DNA of 44,760 nt from Acidobacteriota bacterium (GCA_019239425.1 JAFAZX010000077.1:1-44760); one strand, 5' to 3'. Positions 30,750-42,410 are shown, counted from the first letter of the stretch. Numbers and translations are program-made. Notes: a model not told the origin generated them from the letters alone.

Positions 30750-31052
30750 ACCACTCTACCCGGCGGTAAAATCGTTCCGCCCGCCCGCAAAATCACTCCG
30801 CCCGTGCGGAACGATCTCACCTACCCGCAAATTCGTTCCGCCCGCCCGCAAAACGATTCCGCCCGCCGGCAGAATCATTCTGCCCGCCCGCAGAACGACT
30901 CCGCCCGCGCGACACTCGCCCGCCGCCCGGCAGAACGCTTACGCCGCCGTGGGCAGGGTCGCCGCCCGCCCGCAGAACGATTCTGCCCGGTGGCAAATCT
31001 ACTCTGACCGCCCGCGAAATCCCTCCGCTCGTCCGCAGCGCCCTCCGCTACG
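30750..31052. repeat. Degenerate 21-bp tandem repeat array
   Basis: About 14 head-to-tail copies of a 21-bp unit close to CGCCCGCAAAACGATTCCGCC. Several copies carry a short palindrome (cagaacgattctg, cagaatcattctg). The unit length is seven codons, and a frame at 30804-31007 would encode repeats of PQNDSAR, but there is no start signal or conserved reading. There are no spacers, so it is not CRISPR. It lies upstream of the hypothetical gene at 30442 (-) and downstream of the split secreted protein (-). Confidence 0.75.
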
Positions 31053-31073
31053 GCTTCGCTGAACTTGAATTTC

Positions 31074-31778
31074 CTACTGTCCCGCGAGGAGAAACACGTC
31101 CCACGCCCACCGATTCACTTTCGCGCCCTTCGCGTCGTCCACCTTCGCCCGGTAGCGGAAGCGGTTGCCGAAAGAGTCCGCCCGCTTCGACTCCTTGTAG
31201 TCGAGGTGGATCCGCGCGATGTCAAGCTCGGGGAGTGTGCGCAGTTCTCCGGGCTGGGAGACCCCGTCGTGGTTAGTGTCCTGCCAGAGCCGGAGCGAGG
31301 CAAAGACGGCGTCGCGTTTATCTATCACCCCGTTGGCGTTGCCGCCCGCCTCCGGCCTGTCGTACACGGCCAATGCGAGGAAGCCGTTCTTCTTCGAAGA
31401 CGGCGGCTGCGGCGTGAAGTTGCCGAACAGCTCGCGGCCTCCGTCAATCGCGCCGTTGCCGTCGCGGTCGAGCGCGAGCCACGCGTCGTCAGAACCTGGG
31501 GCCGTCCACGCCACCCGCTCCCTCGCGCCGTCGGAGTTGATGTCGAAGGCGACGCCGCCCGCGCCGTCGGTCAGGCCGAACCCGTCGCCCGCCACGTCTA
31601 TCAGGATGGGCGACCATGTCCGGCAGCGACAGCTCTCCTCCAGCCATTGCCCGCCCACGTCCATGCAGTCGCACCACGCCTCCAGGTCGTAACAGAGCGT
31701 TGACATCTCGGCGAAGTAACAGGGCGCCCCCCCTCCTATCTCCAACAGGGGCGGTGTCGGCGACGGTGTAGGGGTCAC
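31074..31778 (-). CDS. EF-hand-like calcium-binding C-terminal part of a split secreted protein
   Basis: A 234-aa frame. After a Thr/Pro/Ser linker and a Cys-rich stretch (CYFAEMSTLCYDLEAWCDCMD... CRC) it shows SPILIDVAGDGFGLTDGAGG, then FDINSDG, LALDRDGNGAIDGGRELFGNFTPQP, and LRLWQDTNHDGVSQPGEL, the repeated D-x-D-x-D/N-G calcium loops seen in hemolysin-like and dockerin-like exported proteins. It has no signal peptide and its GTG start lacks a ribosome site. The frame continues upstream into the neighbouring gene. Removing one GT from the (GT)4 at 31815-31822 fuses it to the exported N-terminal half (31808-32431), so this is probably the C-terminal part of one gene. Confidence 0.7.
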   Translation of the reverse strand: MTPTPSPTPPLLEIGGGAPCYFAEMSTLCYDLEAWCDCMDVGGQWLEESCRCRTWSPILIDVAGDGFGLTDGAGGVAFDINSDGARERVAWTAPGSDDAWLALDRDGNGAIDGGRELFGNFTPQPPSSKKNGFLALAVYDRPEAGGNANGVIDKRDAVFASLRLWQDTNHDGVSQPGELRTLPELDIARIHLDYKESKRADSFGNRFRYRAKVDDAKGAKVNRWAWDVFLLAGQ

Positions 31779-31807
31779 GAGGGACGGGCAGCAGATGCCG
31801 CCGTAAG

Positions 31808-32431
31808 TCAGCGAGTGTGTGTAAAGAGCGGAGGGTCGAGTGTGCCGTTACGCCCCCAGAGGCCCGTGCCGTCGCCGAATGTTATGGCCGACACCACGCA
31901 CTCGACCCTCTTCGAGTCAGTCTGATCCTTCAACTCGTCCCGGTGATACTCAAAAGCCTTCGTGCCCTGCGCGCCGGGCCTTATCGTGACGCTCTCGCCC
32001 GGCATAATCGGCACGTCCCCGGGCTCGACCGGCGTCTCCGGGAAGAAGAGCGCACCCCTCCCGTAATGCATGTCGATGGTTAACAGGGGGCCGCCGATGT
32101 TGACATCCGGCAGGCCGAGATAGAACGCGACGTAATAGATCGGCTTGCTGCCGGTATTCCTCACCTCGATTTCAAGCTCGCGCAACCACTTCTTATTCTC
32201 CGCATCCTTGAACGACTTCTCGCTCTTGAGCTTCACCTTGATGGGCAGGTGCTCGGGTATGTCGACCTTAAACTTCCGCTCGTCCCGGGCAGAGGCGGTC
32301 GCATCGTCCTGCTGAGGGCGTGCGCCGCTGGCAGCGAAGCCGAGAACCAGAACGATGGCTGAGCAAAGCATTGTGATGGCAGTAACGATATGCTGGTATC
32401 GGGAGTGTGTACGGAGGCTGTGAGCGTTCAT
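31808..32431 (-). CDS. Exported N-terminal part of the split protein, unknown domain
   Basis: A 207-aa frame with a signal peptide (TAITMLCSAIVLVLGFAASGA) and a beta-rich domain (VDIPEHLPIKVKLKSEKSFKDAENKKWLRELEIEVRNTGSKPIYYVAFYLGLPDVNIGGP ... ITFGDGTGLWGRNGT). I recall this NTGSKPIYY..FGDGTG domain from acidobacterial exported proteins that go on to a C-terminal calcium-loop domain. The frame stops a few codons after the (GT)4 tract at 31815-31822; with (GT)3 it would read on as ...LFTHSLTYGGICCPSL into the next frame. The ATG at 32431 has an AGGAGAG site; two TTGAC-containing promoter candidates lie upstream (near 32525 and 32580). Confidence 0.7.
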   Translation of the reverse strand: MNAHSLRTHSRYQHIVTAITMLCSAIVLVLGFAASGARPQQDDATASARDERKFKVDIPEHLPIKVKLKSEKSFKDAENKKWLRELEIEVRNTGSKPIYYVAFYLGLPDVNIGGPLLTIDMHYGRGALFFPETPVEPGDVPIMPGESVTIRPGAQGTKAFEYHRDELKDQTDSKRVECVVSAITFGDGTGLWGRNGTLDPPLFTHTR

Positions 32432-32636
32432 GGCGTCTCTCCTGACCAAAGGCGAACGTGAGTACCGGGACGCGAGGCCGGATGGGAGACCGTACCTAAT
32501 CGTGAGAGGTTACCGCGCCGGGGACGTCAACAGGTTTTCGACGGCGCGCAGAATTTGTACTCCCATTCCGGGGGCGGGGTCAACAAGTTACTTGCTCTCC
32601 CTCACCCCGATGACCGCTCTGGTAAGCAGAACGTGA

Positions 32637-32675
32637 CGCGAAGGAGCGCGGACAGGACGCCCGCGCTCCTTCGCG
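32637..32675 (-). terminator. Hairpin after the alpha-2-macroglobulin gene
   Basis: Perfect 15-bp arms cgcgaaggagcgcgg and ccgcgctccttcgcg with a nine-base loop lie 14 bases beyond the stop of the minus-strand gene. There is no T-tract. The rest of the 32432-32688 gap holds only promoter candidates for the split gene. Confidence 0.6.
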
Positions 32676-32688
32676 TCGCTCCTTCGCT

Positions 32689-35600
32689 CTACTCCACGAC
32701 CACCTTGTCGCTCTGGCCGCGGCCGAAGGTCTCGGGGGCGTACATCTCTTCGGCCTTGGCGGGCGGGACGACGAAGGCGCCGGGGGTCGTCGCGCGCGCG
32801 GTGTAGGAGTAGGTGTAGACGCCCTCCCACAACAGCGACGTGAAGGCCTCGGCGCGGTCGTCGCGCAGGTTCTGGTGCTCGAACCACGTGCGGCGCCACC
32901 ACCACCAGCCGACGGGCGTGCTCGTGGCCTGCTGGTCTTCCGCGGCGGCGCTGCTCGTGACGGCGAGCGCCGGGTTCAGGGCTTCGAGCCCCGCCGGCAG
33001 AGGGTCAACCAAAGCGACGTGGTAGCGGCGCGTGGGCGCCACCAACGTCAGCTTCACGCGCACGGTCGAGCCGGCCTTGATGTGCCACGTCCCGTCGGCG
33101 TCGCGCCGCACGTCGCCCGGCTCGCCGGTCGATTCGTAGACGCGCTCGACGGCGAAGCCGTAGTCGGCCGCCGCCAGCTTCAGGTTCGACGGCGCGTAGT
33201 TCATCCCGACGCGGTAGTAGAGCCGCCCCGCCCCCTCCTTCTGCAGGACGAGGTTCTGCGTCCCGCCCCCCTTCTCGGCGAGGTAACGCATCGGCACGTC
33301 GAACTGCTGCCGGTCGGTCGAGCGGCCCTTGAACTGCTGCTCGCCGGCGTACGCGTCGCCGAGCCACGCGCGCGCGACGAAGTCGGGCGTCGCCTTCTCG
33401 TACGTGCGGAAGTACCTGTCGAGCGCGAGGAGCACGAAGGCGTTCTCCTGCGTGTTCCCCCAGCGCCCCTGCTTGCGGTGCGCGAGCAGGCCGCGCGCGA
33501 CCTTCGGGATGAGGTCGCTCTCGGGCTGGTCGCGGATGAGCGCTTCGAGGATGACGCCGTCGGCGCGCCGGTCGGAGCTGAGCAGCAGGTAGTCGTCGTC
33601 CGCGTAAGAGGTGACGAAGTGCGCCGCCCCGGCCGTCTCCTCCGCGCGGTTGTCGAACAGCCTTCTGATCGAAGCCACCTCCGCCGCCGAAGCCTTGTCG
33701 CCCGAGACCACGGTCAGAAGCCAGCCGACCGCTTCGAGCTGCAACTTCTCGACGCCGCCATTCTCCGCGATCAACCGCCGCGCGCGCGCCGGGTCGCGGT
33801 CGCCCATGAGCGCGCGCGTGTAGAGCGCGTAGGCGATGAGCGAGTTGCGCGCGTCGCGGCCGTAGCGTTTGGGGATGTGCGACTCGACGCCGCGCAGGTA
33901 GCCGCGCGACTTGTCGAGCATCGCCTGCGGCACGTCGTAGCCCTTCTCCTTCGCGCGCACAAGCGAGTGCGCGACGTGGATGCTGACGTAGGGCCACGAC
34001 TCGTCGCCGCGCCGCCAGAAGCCGAAGCCGCCGTCGTCGTTCTGCATCCCCTGAAGCCGCTTGATGTCGCGCGCGACGGCGCGGTTCATCTCCTCTGGTG
34101 TCGGCATCTCCTTCGTCTTGAAGGCCGTCAGCACGTCGCGCAGGGCGGCGACGGCGAGGACGCGCGAAGACAACTGCTCCGAGCACTCGTACGGGTACGC
34201 GACGAGGTAGAGCACGGCGTCCGTCAGCGCCTGCAACTGCGTCGAGGAGGTCTGGACTTCGAGCCCGCCGAACTGCCTGAACACGTCCGGGGGGGCTTTG
34301 ACCGGCTGGACGACGGCGCCGCCCTGGTCGAGCTCGCCGTAGGTCGCGAACGCCTCGGTCGTGGCCGGCGTCCAGACGGGCAGCTCGAACTGCGAGGCGT
34401 CGGCGTAGCGGCCCGCGCTGGCCGCGACCTGGAAGCGCGCCGTGCCCGCGAACGAAGCCGCCACGGGGAAGCGCACCTCCACGCGGTCGTTGGCGGGCAC
34501 CGTGACGCGGCGCCCGCGGCCGTCGGTCAGCTCCGCGTTGGCGGCGCGCACGGCCACGTCCACTTCGGCGGGCGCGTCGGTCTGGTTCTGCAAGACGACG
34601 GGCAGCTCGAAGCGGTCGCCGAAGTTCAGGAAGCGCGGCGCCGAAGGCCGAACCATCAGAGGCTGTCGCGCGGTGATGGACGACTCGCCCGAGCCGAACT
34701 GCTTGCCGCCCGCGACCGAGACGGCCATCACGCGGTAGCGCGTCAGGTTGTCGGGGACTTTGACCTTGACCTCGGCGCGCCCGTGCGCGTCGGTCGGAAC
34801 CGAAGGCGCGAAGACCGCGAGCGCGTCGAAGTTCTCGCGCAGGCGTATCCCCTCTTGCGCCTCGCCCTCGGCGGGCGTGGGCTGCGCGCCCGGGGCCGGC
34901 GGCGGAGGCGGCGGGGATTCATTAGACCCGGACTTCGTCACCACCCTGAGCGCGGCAGACCTCGGCATCGCTATCGTGTCGGCGATGCCCCTGTTGAGGC
35001 CCACTCCGGAGACGCCGCCGTTGAAGCTCACCTGCGAGACCCGCAACGTGCCGGGGTCTGCGAGCTGCACGTCTTTGCGCAGGTGGTAGTCTGCCACGTC
35101 CGCGCCGCGCTGCATGTAGAAGACCGCGAGCGGGTCTTCGAGCTTGTACGCGGTGAGCGCCAGCACCGACTCGTCGACGACGACGACGGCCAACTCGCTG
35201 CCCGCGACGGGGCGGCCCGCGGCGTCCTTGACTTCGACCGTGACGGTCGTCTCGCCGCCCGGCTCCAGGGCCTTGTCGCGCGGCGTCGCCGTCACCGCGA
35301 GCTTGCGCGCGAGCGGCGGCACCGAAAGACTCAACGAGCCTGTGGCGAAGGCTGGGCGTTTGGGGAGCTTCTCGTTCGCCTGCCCCTTGTCGTCCGCGCG
35401 CGGGGCCGCGCCGACCAGGTCGACCTGCACGTGTACGTTCGGCGTGAAGAGTTCCTCGACGGGCACGCGCAGGGTGTAGGAAGGCCCGTCCATGCTGAAG
35501 CGCTCGGTGCGGACGAGGCCCGAGCGGCGCAACGTCAGCAGCCCCTCGGCCGGCGTGAAAGGCGCCTGCACGAGTATCTCGGCCGTGTCGCCCGCGGCGT

Positions 35601-38600
35601 ACTCCTTGCGATCCGGGATCAGCTCGACCTTCTCCTGCGACACGCCGCGCCGCGGCGGGTTGCTCCCGCCCGCGACCCAAAGCGTCAGCTCGCTCTCGTT
35701 CGGCCGCTCGCGCTCGTCGTAGACGCGCGCCGTCACGCGGTACGTGCCGCCGGCCTTCGGGCGGAAGGTGCAGCGCACGGCGTCCGCCGCTGACTTGACC
35801 ACACACTCCTCCGCGTCCTTCGACTCCGCCTGCTGCCACTGCCCCTTCGCGTACTTCCATTCGAGCAGCGCGGCGCGCATGCGCACCTCGCGCCCGGCGA
35901 CGGCACGGCCGTCGAGGTCGGAGACGATGGTGTTGACGACGAGCGGCTCGCCCTTCTGCACGAAGAGGCGTTCGCTGCGCAGGCCGACGTAGAGTTCGGA
36001 AGGGTGGACGAGCAGCGTCGTGTTGGAAGTCCAGGCCTGACGGTTCACGTCCGCCACGGTCGCCTCGGCCTTCACGCTCGAAGGCTGCGGCGGGTTCACC
36101 GAGTCGAAGTCGATGCGGAGCGTGTGCCGGCCCGCGGCGTCGGTCTTGCCCTTGAAGGTCTGTGTCTCCGCGGCCGAGCCGGGGCGGCTGGGGCTGTAGG
36201 CCGTTTCCCACCAGGGCGTCCAGCGGCCGAAGGTGTAGTCGCCGCGGTTAGGCGGCGTGTACGTGGTCGGCGTGGCCGTCACGCTCCAGTTGACCTCCGA
36301 GTCGGCCAGGCCGCCGCCCGCGTAGTAGCTCGCCTGCACGGTCGCCTGCGCGTGTCCGCCGACAAAGTGCGGCCCCTCGTCCGACTTGGCGGAGACCTCG
36401 AACTCCGGGCGGCGGAACTCCTGCACCTGTAGCTGGTGGTAGTGCTCGCGCCCGGCGAGCGCGGCCGGCGTGTTCGCGGTGCCGCCCGTTGCCTGAAACT
36501 GCAGGGACGCGCTGCCGAGGTTCATCGTCGGCGGGAGCTTGAGCTTCGCGTCGAAGCCGCCCAGCGCGTTGAGGCGCGCGCCGCCCTTCGTAATCTCGTT
36601 GCCGCGCGAGTCGCGCAGGACGTAACTGACCGAGTCGGCCGCGCCCGCGAGCGCGCCCACGTCGCCCTTCTGGCCCGCGCCCACGCGGCGCAGCCAGCCC
36701 TTCAGGCTCACCTCCTCGCCGGGCCGGTATATCTTCCGGTCGTCGAAGACGAACCAGCGCAGCTCGTCCACGGCCGGGCGCCGCACCCACGAGGTCGTCT
36801 GGTTCCACCAGTCCGTGAACTCGGGCAGGAAGGCCGTCTCGCCGCCCTTGCGCGCGACGAGCATCCCGCGCACGTCCACGCTCTTCCCCTCCAACCCGAG
36901 GCGCACGACGCCGTCGCGCCCCGTCGTCGCGCGCACGTCGCCGGGCACGAGCGTCATCTCGACGCCTTCGAGCGGGCGGCCGTCCGAGAGCGTCGTCGCC
37001 CAGCCGACCAGGTCGTCGCGGTCGACGAAGGCGTCGAGCCCGATGCTCGTCAACTGCGCCCAGACGCGCAGCGAGTCGTCGCCGCGCCGGCGGTTCTTCG
37101 GGTCGGGGACGACCGCCGGCTCGACGACGACGAAGACGTTGCCGCGCCCGCCTTCGAGCGCGGGCGAGAGGTCGAGCCGCGTCTCGGTCATCTCGTCGGG
37201 CAGCCCCTTGACGGGCACGCTCTTCGTCGAGACGAGGCGGCCCGGCGGGCCGGCGGGCTTCTTCCGTTGCTCGTCGTAGTAGCCCGTCACCGAGCGCATG
37301 TGGGCGATGTACGCCGCGAAGTCCTGCGGCGTGACGGCGTAGAGGCTCACCTTGAGCGAGGGCTGGTTGACGCTGAAGACGGAGAGGTTCGGCCCGCCCG
37401 CTGGGTCGAGCACGACGAAGTTGCCGCCGCCCGCGAAGAGGCCGGGCGGCGCCGGCCCGACGTTGAAGTCGAGCGTGACGGGCGCGCCCAGAGTCTGCCC
37501 GAACTCGTCGCGTAAGGAGGCGTCGAGCGTCACCTTGTAATTAGTCCGCCCGCGCTTCTGCCCCCCCTGTATGTAGAGGCCGTTACCCGACGCGTAGGCG
37601 AAGAGGTCGGGCACCTCCGGCTCGACCTTGACCTGCGCCTGATCGAATGCCGCCTGGTCGATGCCGTTGCTGAAATCGATTGACCAGGAGTCGTAAGGCG
37701 AGCACGTCTTCTGCCAGCCACAGCGGTGCTCGGTCACGCGCAGGGGGCCGTACGTGCGGAACGCGAAGCCCTGCGGCGCGTTCGTCGTCCGCGGGCCTTC
37801 GGCCGAGGGCGTGCCCGCGCCGACGCTGACCGAGACGGGCGAGTTCGGCGGCAGCTCTTCCGACGCGCGCAGCGCGAGCCAGCGGCCCTGCGTGGCCGAC
37901 GCGACAAGCCGCTTCACGTTTTCGTCCCGGCCGATCTCAACCTCCGTCGCCAGCCTGACCTGGACGGGCGCGCCCCCGGCCTGCAACTTCACGTTGCGCA
38001 GGACGGCCGCGGGCTCGACCTTCTGGTCGAACTCCATGAAGACGACCGCGTCGCGGCGCGCCGCCACGTCCTCCGGGTACTTCTGCACGAGCTTCGGCGC
38101 GGGCGTCGCGAACTTCCACGTCGCGGGCGTGAAGCCTGCGCGGCCCGGCACCGCGACGGTGAACTCGGTCGCCATCGGCAGGCGCCCGCCGTCGGGGTCG
38201 AAGATGAGCGTCTTCGTGCCGAGCCAGCGCCAACGCCCCAAGGGCTGCGGGCTCAACCGGGCGGGGACGTTGCGCGCAGCCTCCTCCTGCGAGGTGACCG
38301 CGACGACCGGGCGCGAGAAGGTCAGGGAGACCTGCGGCGCGATGAGGACTTCGCCCTCGGGCGAGTGGCGCAAGACCTTCGCGTCGCCCGCGACGTTCGC
38401 GTCCGGAGCCGCGCTCGGCTCGGCGGCCGGGAAAGGCTTCAAGACGGTCGCGCCCGCGCGCGGCGCCGGCAGAGACCTCTCGCGCAGCGCGAACTCCTGC
38501 GCGTCCGCCGCGTCGGTCTTGATCTCGGGCAGGCGCGCCAGCACGCGCGCCGCCTCCGAGTCGGAGAGCTTCTCGGCCTTCGCGGCGGGCGGCCGCGCCT

Positions 38601-38796
38601 CCGGCCTCTCGGCCGCCTCGGCGCCTTCGCTCAGGCGGAAGCGCAGGCCCTGCCTCTCGGCCGCGCCCGCCTCCTCGGCTGCGTCAACGCTCGTCTCGTT
38701 CATGGCGTTCGTGTCCGCCCGCGCGGCGAGCGGGGCGAAGGGGTTGAGAAGGAGTTGGAGGAGAAGGATAAGTGCGGGGGTGTTTTTCAGTCGCAT
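32689..38796 (-). CDS. Bacterial alpha-2-macroglobulin family protein
   Basis: A 2035-aa secreted or periplasmic giant. A signal peptide (MRLKNTPALILLLQLLLNPFAPLAARA) without a lipobox is followed by macroglobulin (MG) domains, an acidic/proline-rich bait-like segment (SPPPPPPAPGAQPTPAEGE), the conserved DNLTRYRVMAVSVAGGKQFGSGE, and the thioester domain with C1538-S-E-Q (in AYPYECSEQLSSRVLAV) and helical TED repeats (MQNDDGGFGFWRRGDESWPYVSIHVAHSL). A thioester forms between the Cys and Gln of CxEQ; here x is Ser. Bacterial A2Ms trap attacking proteases and are often paired with PBP1C; no pbpC is adjacent. The frame is open to 38823, but the ATG at 38796 gives the signal peptide. Confidence 0.93.
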   Translation of the reverse strand: MRLKNTPALILLLQLLLNPFAPLAARADTNAMNETSVDAAEEAGAAERQGLRFRLSEGAEAAERPEARPPAAKAEKLSDSEAARVLARLPEIKTDAADAQEFALRERSLPAPRAGATVLKPFPAAEPSAAPDANVAGDAKVLRHSPEGEVLIAPQVSLTFSRPVVAVTSQEEAARNVPARLSPQPLGRWRWLGTKTLIFDPDGGRLPMATEFTVAVPGRAGFTPATWKFATPAPKLVQKYPEDVAARRDAVVFMEFDQKVEPAAVLRNVKLQAGGAPVQVRLATEVEIGRDENVKRLVASATQGRWLALRASEELPPNSPVSVSVGAGTPSAEGPRTTNAPQGFAFRTYGPLRVTEHRCGWQKTCSPYDSWSIDFSNGIDQAAFDQAQVKVEPEVPDLFAYASGNGLYIQGGQKRGRTNYKVTLDASLRDEFGQTLGAPVTLDFNVGPAPPGLFAGGGNFVVLDPAGGPNLSVFSVNQPSLKVSLYAVTPQDFAAYIAHMRSVTGYYDEQRKKPAGPPGRLVSTKSVPVKGLPDEMTETRLDLSPALEGGRGNVFVVVEPAVVPDPKNRRRGDDSLRVWAQLTSIGLDAFVDRDDLVGWATTLSDGRPLEGVEMTLVPGDVRATTGRDGVVRLGLEGKSVDVRGMLVARKGGETAFLPEFTDWWNQTTSWVRRPAVDELRWFVFDDRKIYRPGEEVSLKGWLRRVGAGQKGDVGALAGAADSVSYVLRDSRGNEITKGGARLNALGGFDAKLKLPPTMNLGSASLQFQATGGTANTPAALAGREHYHQLQVQEFRRPEFEVSAKSDEGPHFVGGHAQATVQASYYAGGGLADSEVNWSVTATPTTYTPPNRGDYTFGRWTPWWETAYSPSRPGSAAETQTFKGKTDAAGRHTLRIDFDSVNPPQPSSVKAEATVADVNRQAWTSNTTLLVHPSELYVGLRSERLFVQKGEPLVVNTIVSDLDGRAVAGREVRMRAALLEWKYAKGQWQQAESKDAEECVVKSAADAVRCTFRPKAGGTYRVTARVYDERERPNESELTLWVAGGSNPPRRGVSQEKVELIPDRKEYAAGDTAEILVQAPFTPAEGLLTLRRSGLVRTERFSMDGPSYTLRVPVEELFTPNVHVQVDLVGAAPRADDKGQANEKLPKRPAFATGSLSLSVPPLARKLAVTATPRDKALEPGGETTVTVEVKDAAGRPVAGSELAVVVVDESVLALTAYKLEDPLAVFYMQRGADVADYHLRKDVQLADPGTLRVSQVSFNGGVSGVGLNRGIADTIAMPRSAALRVVTKSGSNESPPPPPPAPGAQPTPAEGEAQEGIRLRENFDALAVFAPSVPTDAHGRAEVKVKVPDNLTRYRVMAVSVAGGKQFGSGESSITARQPLMVRPSAPRFLNFGDRFELPVVLQNQTDAPAEVDVAVRAANAELTDGRGRRVTVPANDRVEVRFPVAASFAGTARFQVAASAGRYADASQFELPVWTPATTEAFATYGELDQGGAVVQPVKAPPDVFRQFGGLEVQTSSTQLQALTDAVLYLVAYPYECSEQLSSRVLAVAALRDVLTAFKTKEMPTPEEMNRAVARDIKRLQGMQNDDGGFGFWRRGDESWPYVSIHVAHSLVRAKEKGYDVPQAMLDKSRGYLRGVESHIPKRYGRDARNSLIAYALYTRALMGDRDPARARRLIAENGGVEKLQLEAVGWLLTVVSGDKASAAEVASIRRLFDNRAEETAGAAHFVTSYADDDYLLLSSDRRADGVILEALIRDQPESDLIPKVARGLLAHRKQGRWGNTQENAFVLLALDRYFRTYEKATPDFVARAWLGDAYAGEQQFKGRSTDRQQFDVPMRYLAEKGGGTQNLVLQKEGAGRLYYRVGMNYAPSNLKLAAADYGFAVERVYESTGEPGDVRRDADGTWHIKAGSTVRVKLTLVAPTRRYHVALVDPLPAGLEALNPALAVTSSAAAEDQQATSTPVGWWWWRRTWFEHQNLRDDRAEAFTSLLWEGVYTYSYTARATTPGAFVVPPAKAEEMYAPETFGRGQSDKVVVE

Positions 38797-38949
38797 CTTT
38801 GAAGCCTCGCGGCGCTCTCGCAATTAAACGTCTCGGGGCGGGAAGAGCGACTGTGCCCCACGTTGGAACGCCGGCCCTCGACCCTACTTGCGATGCTTTC
38901 GCGCGCGTGCGGAGCGGGAATACTTTAAGGCACCTCTGGTCTGCGACGA

Positions 38950-38978
38950 ACATAACATTTGACACCGCCTCCCGCCAA
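38950..38978 (-). promoter_or_regulatory. Candidate promoter of the alpha-2-macroglobulin gene
   Basis: On the minus strand TTGGCG (38978-38973), 17 bp, TTATGT (38955-38950), about 150 bases before the start. A moderate match. The 300-bp gap 38797-39096 otherwise holds the CACAGAG palindrome and no gene. Confidence 0.4.
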
Positions 38979-39012
38979 AAGTTTGTCCGCGTTCGCGTCT
39001 CACAAAAGGGAC

Positions 39013-39085
39013 TAACCACAGAGACACAGAGGCACAGCTTTGAAGAGATAAGTCTTCAGGCTGTGCCTCTGTGTCTCTGTGGTTA
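39013..39085. repeat. Palindromic CACAGAG repeat, copy B
   Basis: Perfect 26-bp arms (taaccacagagacacagagg... at 39013-39038, complement at 39060-39085) with a 21-nt loop. It lies just past the stop of the DJ-1/PfpI gene and upstream of the alpha-2-macroglobulin promoter, so it can terminate the former. Confidence 0.95.
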
Positions 39086-39096
39086 ATGATTTTGAG

Positions 39097-39702
39097 TCAA
39101 GCCACGGCCGGCCGACGGCCCTTCTCAGACCAGTCGTACTCCATGTAACGCGCGGTCTCCTCCGCGTGCTCGACGCCGAGTAGGCGGCCGACCGCGTATA
39201 GCGACATGTCGATCCCGGCCGAGATGCCCGCCGAGACGATGACCTTCCCGTTGTCCACGACCCTCTCGGATTCGAGCACTTCGGTGTTCGGGGCGACTTC
39301 TTTAAGTAGGCCGAGCGCGCCGTGGTGTGTCGTCGCCGAGAGCCCTTCGAGCAGCCCCGCCTTCGCCAGCAGCAGCGCGCCCGTGCAGACCGAGAGCAGC
39401 AGCTCGACGTCCTTAGCCCGCTCGGCGATCCAATCCGTCAGCGCCTCGTTGTGCATCTCGCGCCGTGTGCCGTAGCCGCCGGGCACCACGAGCACGTCCG
39501 GGCGCGGGCAGTCCCCGAGCGTGTGCGCGGGGTTGACGCTCAGCCCGTTGCGCGCGAGGACGGGGCGGGACTCCCGCGCGACCGTGTAGACGTGAAAGGG
39601 GTCGAGCCCGCTTCTGCGCCCCGCGACGGAGAAGACCTCGAACGGGCCGCAGAAGTCGAGCACCTCGACCTCGTCGAAGATGAGTATGGCGACGTTCTTC
39701 AT
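39097..39702 (-). CDS. DJ-1/PfpI (isonitrile-hydratase-like) family protein
   Basis: A 201-aa class I glutamine-amidotransferase-like protein. The N-terminus MKNVAILIFDEVEVLDFCGPFEVFSVAGR is typical of the InhA/ThiJ subgroup, VLVVPGGYGTRREMHNEAL follows, and the nucleophile elbow is LLSVCTGALLLAKAGLLEG with the reactive Cys. SAGISAGIDMSLYAV near the end also matches isonitrile-hydratase-like members. The AraC-type regulator domain found in some relatives is absent. The reaction is not certain; hydrolase, chaperone or glyoxalase-like activities exist in the superfamily. It lies 86 bases downstream of nrdJ but is separated from it by a strong terminator. Confidence 0.9.
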   Translation of the reverse strand: MKNVAILIFDEVEVLDFCGPFEVFSVAGRRSGLDPFHVYTVARESRPVLARNGLSVNPAHTLGDCPRPDVLVVPGGYGTRREMHNEALTDWIAERAKDVELLLSVCTGALLLAKAGLLEGLSATTHHGALGLLKEVAPNTEVLESERVVDNGKVIVSAGISAGIDMSLYAVGRLLGVEHAEETARYMEYDWSEKGRRPAVA

Positions 39703-39715
39703 CGTCCCGCTCCGA

Positions 39716-39761
39716 AGACAAAAAGGTTAGGCTTCGGGGAAGCGCTTCCCCGAAGCCTAAC
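39716..39761 (-). terminator. Rho-independent terminator of nrdJ
   Basis: A perfect 36-bp palindrome (gttaggcttcggggaagc and its complement, 39726-39761) followed, in the minus-strand direction, by ctttttgtcttc. Confidence 0.92.
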
Positions 39762-39788
39762 TGTGATGACCTGACGGTCGGCCGCCTC

Positions 39789-42410
<2,622 letters not shown>

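Noticed and set aside
30804..31007. A 67-aa frame encoding repeats of PQNDSAR
   Set aside because: It merely translates the 21-bp tandem array, with no ribosome site, and the repeats decay without regard to frame.
30750..31052. CRISPR array
   Set aside because: Units are contiguous 21-bp repeats with no spacers between them, and no cas gene is nearby.
32637..32675. Second MITE-like element
   Set aside because: A simple 15-bp hairpin directly after a stop codon is better read as a terminator.
32875..35793. A 972-aa open frame on the + strand antisense to the alpha-2-macroglobulin gene
   Set aside because: It is an Arg/Ala/Val-rich shadow produced by GC-rich third positions. It has no family features, and the minus-strand gene has clear domains.
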